From: Acidobacteriaceae bacterium
GTDB lineage: Bacteria; Acidobacteriota; Terriglobia; Terriglobales; Acidobacteriaceae
Direction: 5' to 3'
Length of the DNA: 9,933 nt
Assembly: GCA_030040395.1 (NCBI GenBank)
Contig: JASHTU010000308.1
Span: forward strand, 1-9,933
The position numbers and the translations under genes were made by a program. Numbering within the stretch: the stretch's first letter is position 1; the number at the start of each line of letters is the position of its first letter. The notes beneath the pieces were generated by a model that saw nothing but the letters and a program-made list of their open reading frames with translations, made no database searches and was not told the origin of the DNA. Below, piece by piece: positions 6,866 to 9,933 of the stretch.

Positions 6866-7093
6866 TTATTGGGCCAGTTTACGCAGGGCGTCGCGGTAAC
6901 GGCGCACGAGGCTTTCGGTGGCCTCGAGCTTGCGAACGAAGCTTTCGTCATAGGGGGTGAGGCGCGCGCCGTAGGGGGTCTCGGAGACGCAGAGCGTATC
7001 GCCTCGTTCGAGTTTCAGCCGGGTCAGGAGTTTCTTGGGGAGGATGATGCCGGCGGAGTTGCCGATGGCGATGATTTTAGTCGTGGTGGACAT
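6866..7093 (-). CDS. AbrB/MazE-family antitoxin
   Basis: A 75-residue protein. Its first 45 or so residues match the swapped-hairpin DNA-binding domain of SpoVT/AbrB/MazE proteins: TKIIAIGNSAGIILPKKLL, with the family's IGNSxGxxxPK pattern at 10-20, then LKLERGDTLCV. The charged C-terminal part (about 48-75, DESFVRKLEATESLVRRYRDAL) is probably helical and is the expected toxin-binding and neutralising segment. It is the first gene of the operon, abutting doc, and has a strong -10 box inside a palindrome 20 nt upstream. By analogy with other modules, the antitoxin, alone or with toxin, would bind that palindrome and repress its own promoter. GGGG five bases before the ATG may serve as the ribosome site. 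Confidence 0.9.
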   Translation of the reverse strand: MSTTTKIIAIGNSAGIILPKKLLTRLKLERGDTLCVSETPYGARLTPYDESFVRKLEATESLVRRYRDALRKLAQ

Positions 7094-7113
7094 GGGGACC
7101 CCGGTCTACGCTG

Positions 7114-7132
7114 ATTATAACCGGCGTTATAA
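7114..7132 (-). promoter_or_regulatory. Promoter -10 box within an 18-bp palindromic operator for the antitoxin-toxin operon
   Basis: TTATAAC-CGGC-GTTATAA (7115-7132) is a perfect palindrome with 7-bp arms and a 4-nt spacer. On the - strand one arm contains the consensus -10 hexamer TATAAT (7119 down to 7114), 20 nt before the antitoxin ATG, predicting a leader of about 14 nt. The -35 region (CTGGCG, 18-bp spacer, or TGGCGT, 17-bp spacer) is weak. A repressor bound at the palindrome would cover the -10, as expected for autoregulation. The element lies 21-39 nt past the scpA stop. Confidence 0.7.
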
Positions 7133-7152
7133 CGCAACGCCAGAGGCGCCGA

Positions 7153-8091
7153 TCAGCGCCAGTCGTCGCGGGCGTCGCCAAGGCCCTGGTTGAGCAAGGA
7201 CTCGAAGCCGGTGTTCTTTTTGATGAAGATTTCGCTGAAGTGACGGTCCTGGCGGAGGAGAATGGCCTGGAGGCGAACCAGCTCGAGCAGCGCCAGGAAA
7301 ACCGCGATAAGGGCGCGCTCGGAGCGGGTTTGGCTGAGCAGGCGGCGCAGCGCGATGGGCTTGTCTTCGAAGGTGAGGCGGCGGACCAGAAATTGAAGCA
7401 TCTGTCCGACGGTGATGGAGTCTTCCTGAACGTCGATGACGGGGCGGTTGCGGGCGCGGTCGAGGATGTCGCGGAAGACGCGGACCAGGTCGGTGGTGTC
7501 GGCCGCGATTTCAGGCTCGATGGCGGCGTCATCGCGGAATTCGCGCAGGCCGGGATTGGTCCAGGTGGCGGCCTCGAGCATTTGCTTCTGTTGGAGCATC
7601 TGGGCGGCGTTTTTGAAGCGCTCGTGCTCGAGGAGGCGCTCGACGAGCTCACGGCGGGGGTCTTCATCGGGTTCGCCGGCGGCTTCAGCAGTGCGTGGGA
7701 GCAGCATCCTGCTCTTGATGTGAATGAGCAGCGAGGCGGTGTAGATGAACTCGCCGGCTACATCCATGTCGCTCGAGCGGAGCTGATTGACGTAGGCGAG
7801 GAACTGGCCCGTGATTTTGGCGATGGGGATGTCGTAAATATCGATGTCTTGCTTGCGAATGAGGTCGAGGAGCAAATCGAGAGGGCCTTCGTAGACCTGG
7901 CCGACGATGACGGAGAAGGGTGATTGATCGTCGTCGCGGGGTTTGATGGGAAGCTTGACGGCGGGTGTTTCTTCCGCGGGCGAGAAGAGCGCGGGGGTCG
8001 GGGCGCTTGCGGGCGCCGCCGGGGCGTTTGCAGGCTGGTCGGCCGCCACGGATTCGGAGGGCGGGATCGGATTGGGAGGGTTGTCGGTCAA
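7153..8091 (-). CDS. scpA: Segregation and condensation protein A (ScpA, kleisin subunit)
   Basis: A 312-residue kleisin that bridges the SMC heads and binds ScpB in the bacterial condensin complex. The N-terminal SMC-neck-binding part is clear: YEGPLDLLLDLIRKQDIDIY at 67-86, then AKITGQFLAY and the conserved ASLLIHIKSRMLLP (119-132). The middle is variable and helical, with ERLLEHERFKNAA at 151-163. The C-terminal winged helix contains VFLALLELVRLQA (264-276) and an aromatic/charged end. Residues 1-58 are a Pro/Ala-rich tail not typical of the family. The start is TTG at 8091. The frame is open upstream into the end of trpS with no ATG or GTG, and GTG at residue 15 is an alternative. It lies 80 nt after trpS and is likely cotranscribed with it. 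Its usual neighbour scpB is displaced to 4419. Confidence 0.94.
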   Translation of the reverse strand: MTDNPPNPIPPSESVAADQPANAPAAPASAPTPALFSPAEETPAVKLPIKPRDDDQSPFSVIVGQVYEGPLDLLLDLIRKQDIDIYDIPIAKITGQFLAYVNQLRSSDMDVAGEFIYTASLLIHIKSRMLLPRTAEAAGEPDEDPRRELVERLLEHERFKNAAQMLQQKQMLEAATWTNPGLREFRDDAAIEPEIAADTTDLVRVFRDILDRARNRPVIDVQEDSITVGQMLQFLVRRLTFEDKPIALRRLLSQTRSERALIAVFLALLELVRLQAILLRQDRHFSEIFIKKNTGFESLLNQGLGDARDDWR

Positions 8092-8093
8092 TT

Positions 8094-8127
8094 TTGGATT
8101 CTTCTTTGGGTTGGATTCTTCTTTGAA
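8094..8127 (-). repeat. 17-bp tandem duplication just upstream of scpA
   Basis: TTGGATTCTTCTTTG occurs at 8094-8108 and again at 8111-8125, a 15-bp identity at a 17-bp period. On the scpA strand each copy reads CAAAGAAGAATCCAA, a purine-rich block ending 2 nt before the TTG start. The duplication therefore doubles the only ribosome-site-like sequence in the leader. Confidence 0.75.
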
Positions 8128-8171
8128 GCCGATTCTCGCTTTCGATTTTCCTTGTGTATGGGAGACGGCGG

Positions 8172-9362
8172 CTACAGGGCGGCGCCGGACGTCAGCGTTA
8201 ATTGCATGGAGGCGCGAACCTCGCCCATGGTTTGCTCGGCGCGGGCTGCGGCGCGGCGCGAGCCGTCGTCGAGGACCTCGAGCACGTGTTTTTCGGTGAG
8301 GCCGGCGCGGCGATCCTGGATGGGCTGGAGAACTTTCATGAGGCCGTCAGCGGCCCAGCTTTTGCACTCGATGCAACCGATGCCGGCCGAGCGGCAGCCC
8401 TCATAGACCTTGGCCATCGTCTCCGGCGTGGAGAAGACCTTGTGCAGGTCGCCCACCGGACACTTGTCCGGATCGCCGGGATCGGTGCGGCGAATACGAG
8501 CCGGATCGGTGACCATGGTTTTGAGTTTCTGGCGGACCACCGGCTCGGGGTCGGTGAGCAGGATGGTGTTGCCGTAGCTCTTGGACATCTTGCGGCCGTC
8601 GGTGCCGGGGAGCTTGGGCGAGGGCGTGAGCAGGACTTCAGGTTCGGGGAGAACGAATGGTGAGGGCGGCTCATCGTCACCCTGAGCTGGCTTCGCGAAT
8701 GTGCTTTCGTGCCTGCGGAGGAGTGATTCTTCAGCCAATTCAACATTCATATCGAAGACCGCCTTGGACTCTTCCTCACGAGAAAGCTTTTCCGCAGGCG
8801 CATAACCGCGCTTCGGGTAGAAAAAGTTGAAGCGGCGCGCGATTTCGCGGGTGAGCTCGACGTGGGCCTGCTGATCCTGGCCGACGGGAACATAGTTGGG
8901 CTGGTAGAGCAGGATGTCGGAGGCCATGAGCACCGGGTAGCCGAGAAATCCGTAGGTGGTGAGGTCCTTGTTGGTCAGGTTTTCCTGCATCTCTTTGTAG
9001 CTGGGGACGCGCTCCAGCCAGCCAAGCGGCGCGATCATGCCCAGAAGCAACGGCAACTCGTAATGCTGCTTGACACGGCTCTGCACAAAGATGATGGAGC
9101 GCGCGGGGTCGAGGCCGGCGGCGAGAAAATCGAGGGCTACTTCCAGCGTGTTGGGCGCGATCGCGGAGGTGTCGGCGTAATCGGTGGTAAGAGCGTGGAG
9201 ATCGGCGATGAAGTAGTAGCACTCGTACTGGGCAATTACGTCATTTTGCAGCTTGACCCAGTTGGCGAGGGCCCCCATGTAGTTGCCGAGATGCAGCTTG
9301 CCGGTGGGGCGCATGCCGCTCAGGACGCGCTTGCGGAAGGCGGAGGTTGCGGGTTCGGGCAT
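8172..9362 (-). CDS. trpS: Tryptophanyl-tRNA synthetase with four-Cys Fe-S-like motif and an inserted segment
   Basis: A cytosolic class Ic enzyme of 396 residues that activates Trp with ATP and charges tRNA-Trp. The HIGH-equivalent HLGNYMG lies at 24-30 after SGMRPTGKL, and KMSKS at 258-262 (GRKMSKSYGN). YYFIADLHALTTDY (49-62) and GYPVLMASDILLYQ (141-154) are typical TrpRS active-site sequences. Cys 301, 323, 330 and 333 form C-x21-C-x6-C-x2-C, close to the [4Fe-4S] motif described for the Thermotoga enzyme. Residues about 185-235, before LPEPEVLLTPSPKLPG, are extra relative to the usual length of about 330 and include a repeat-like stretch. ATG 9362 was chosen because the family start follows directly; an in-frame TTG at 9410 would add 16 residues without family similarity. 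The stop is 80 nt before scpA and the start 111 nt after the protease stop. Confidence 0.95.
   Translation of the reverse strand: MPEPATSAFRKRVLSGMRPTGKLHLGNYMGALANWVKLQNDVIAQYECYYFIADLHALTTDYADTSAIAPNTLEVALDFLAAGLDPARSIIFVQSRVKQHYELPLLLGMIAPLGWLERVPSYKEMQENLTNKDLTTYGFLGYPVLMASDILLYQPNYVPVGQDQQAHVELTREIARRFNFFYPKRGYAPAEKLSREEESKAVFDMNVELAEESLLRRHESTFAKPAQGDDEPPSPFVLPEPEVLLTPSPKLPGTDGRKMSKSYGNTILLTDPEPVVRQKLKTMVTDPARIRRTDPGDPDKCPVGDLHKVFSTPETMAKVYEGCRSAGIGCIECKSWAADGLMKVLQPIQDRRAGLTEKHVLEVLDDGSRRAAARAEQTMGEVRASMQLTLTSGAAL
8664..8732. repeat. Putative dispersed-repeat-derived insertion within trpS
   Basis: TrpRS residues about 211-233 (EESLLRRHESTFAKPAQGDD and following) are hydrophilic, lack any TrpRS motif, and interrupt the expected run into LPEPEVLLTPSPKLPG. 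The DNA holds small inverted repeats: GCTCA/TGAGC (8669-8673 and 8683-8687), and GGC-CGAA-TTCG-GCC within 8689-8713. The + strand phrase TCACCCTGAGC resembles repetitive palindromic elements I recall from soil-bacterial genomes. Repeat status is inferred, since only one copy is in this window. Confidence 0.45.
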
Positions 9363-9439
9363 GATGTTTTTTCGATTCCGGAACGGCGCGCGAACCAGTG
9401 CAGCCGTCAAGCCAAGGTTTTGCCGTAATGGCTGATTTT

Positions 9440-9468
9440 ATTGTAGCGAGGCAGGCAGGAACGATGAA
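9440..9468 (-). promoter_or_regulatory. Weak candidate promoter for trpS
   Basis: On the - strand TTCATC (9468 to 9463) and TACAAT (9445 to 9440) are separated by 17 bp, with five of six -10 positions and three of six -35 positions matching consensus. It sits in the 111-nt gap between the protease stop and the trpS start, about 77 nt before the ATG. Read-through from the protease gene is an alternative. Confidence 0.3.
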
Positions 9469-9473
9469 GGAGG

Positions 9474-9933
9474 CTAAACGGAGAGCAGGGCGCTGTAAAT
9501 GAGTTGCAGCGCAGGGCCGAGGACGAGGCTGAGGATGAAGCCGCCGACGAAGATCATGAGCAGATAGCTGATCCAGCCGCCGATGCGGTCGTATTGCTGC
9601 ACGGCGTTGTACGGGAGAAGATTGCGGACCACGCGGCTGCCGTCGAGGGGCGGGATGGGAAGCAGGTTGAAGAAAAAAAGCGAGAGATTGATGAGGATGG
9701 CGAGGCTGGCGAGGAGGGCGACGGGATGAGCCAGCGACAAGGCAGCAGGATTGACGGCGGCGAGAAACGATATCTGGACGATGGCGCGGCCGCCGGGCAT
9801 GGAGATGGCCATCCCGGCGAGGATGGCGAAGGCGATGGCGACGAGCACCAGGTTGGAGACCGGGCCTGCGAGGGTGGTCAGATTGTCGTCGCGAACGATT
9901 TTGCGGAAGTTGCGGGTGATGACCGGAGTGGGC
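9474..9933 (-). CDS. Site-2 protease family (peptidase M50) membrane metalloprotease, C-terminal part
   Basis: The frame is open to the right edge, so this is the C-terminal 152 residues of a gene that begins outside the window. A GTG inside the frame (9848) is not taken as the start because recognisable family sequence precedes it: PTPVITRNFRKIVRDDNL and LAGPVSN, typical of the short bacterial M50 proteins. Next come hydrophobic segments and NLLPIPPLDGSRV, which carries the Asp of the second zinc-ligand motif. The HExxH motif is expected upstream and cannot be seen. Enzymes of this group cut substrates within the membrane. A final hydrophobic segment (about 120-150 of the visible part) ends the protein. 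It is the first of the - strand series in this window and lies 111 nt before trpS. Substrate and role are unknown. Confidence 0.9.
   Translation of the reverse strand, partial: PTPVITRNFRKIVRDDNLTTLAGPVSNLVLVAIAFAILAGMAISMPGGRAIVQISFLAAVNPAALSLAHPVALLASLAILINLSLFFFNLLPIPPLDGSRVVRNLLPYNAVQQYDRIGGWISYLLMIFVGGFILSLVLGPALQLIYSALLSV

Noticed and set aside
7240..7923. + strand open frame of 227 codons opposite scpA
   Set aside because: No motif, antisense composition, and it lies wholly within the conserved scpA gene.
9363..9410. Extended TrpRS N-terminus from a TTG at 9410, with TTGACG nearby as a -35 box
   Set aside because: The extra 16 residues have no TrpRS similarity, and no -10 sequence lies at the right distance from TTGACG.

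Overview
This 9.9 kb, GC-rich window looks like a piece of an Acidobacteriota chromosome, probably from the Terriglobia/Acidobacteriaceae side. That assignment is an inference. It rests on the gene order (M50 site-2 protease, trpS, scpA, scpB, rluB-type pseudouridine synthase) and on the style of the proteins, several of which carry long Ala/Pro/Glu- or Arg/Gly-rich tails. No rRNA, tRNA, CRISPR array, transposase or phage gene was seen.

Layout. A radical SAM enzyme lies alone on the + strand (40-1098) and converges on everything else. All remaining genes are on the - strand. In their direction of transcription they are: the 3' part of an M50 site-2 protease (cut by the right edge of the window), trpS, scpA, a two-gene toxin-antitoxin module (AbrB/MazE-type antitoxin and Doc-type Fic toxin), a PiT-family phosphate transporter, scpB, and a large RluB-like pseudouridine synthase.

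How the genes work together. ScpA and ScpB are the kleisin and winged-helix partners of bacterial SMC condensin. They are usually adjacent, but here about 2.7 kb separates them, occupied by the toxin-antitoxin pair and the transporter. The antitoxin has its own clear promoter: a perfect TATAAT inside an 18-bp palindrome just after the scpA stop. The toxin start abuts the antitoxin stop. TrpRS and the pseudouridine synthase are translation and ribosome-maturation genes of the kind that often travel with scpAB.

The most interesting points are protein-level insertions and tails. ScpB has about 115 low-complexity residues inside its first winged-helix domain. The pseudouridine synthase has about 190 residues before and 258 after its enzyme core, the latter with 42-bp tandem repeats. 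TrpRS carries a four-Cys motif resembling the known Fe-S type, plus an in-frame stretch that looks like a dispersed repeat. I found no convincing wholly new multi-gene system. The split condensin operon with its inserted toxin-antitoxin module, and the orphan radical SAM protein, deserve the most attention.
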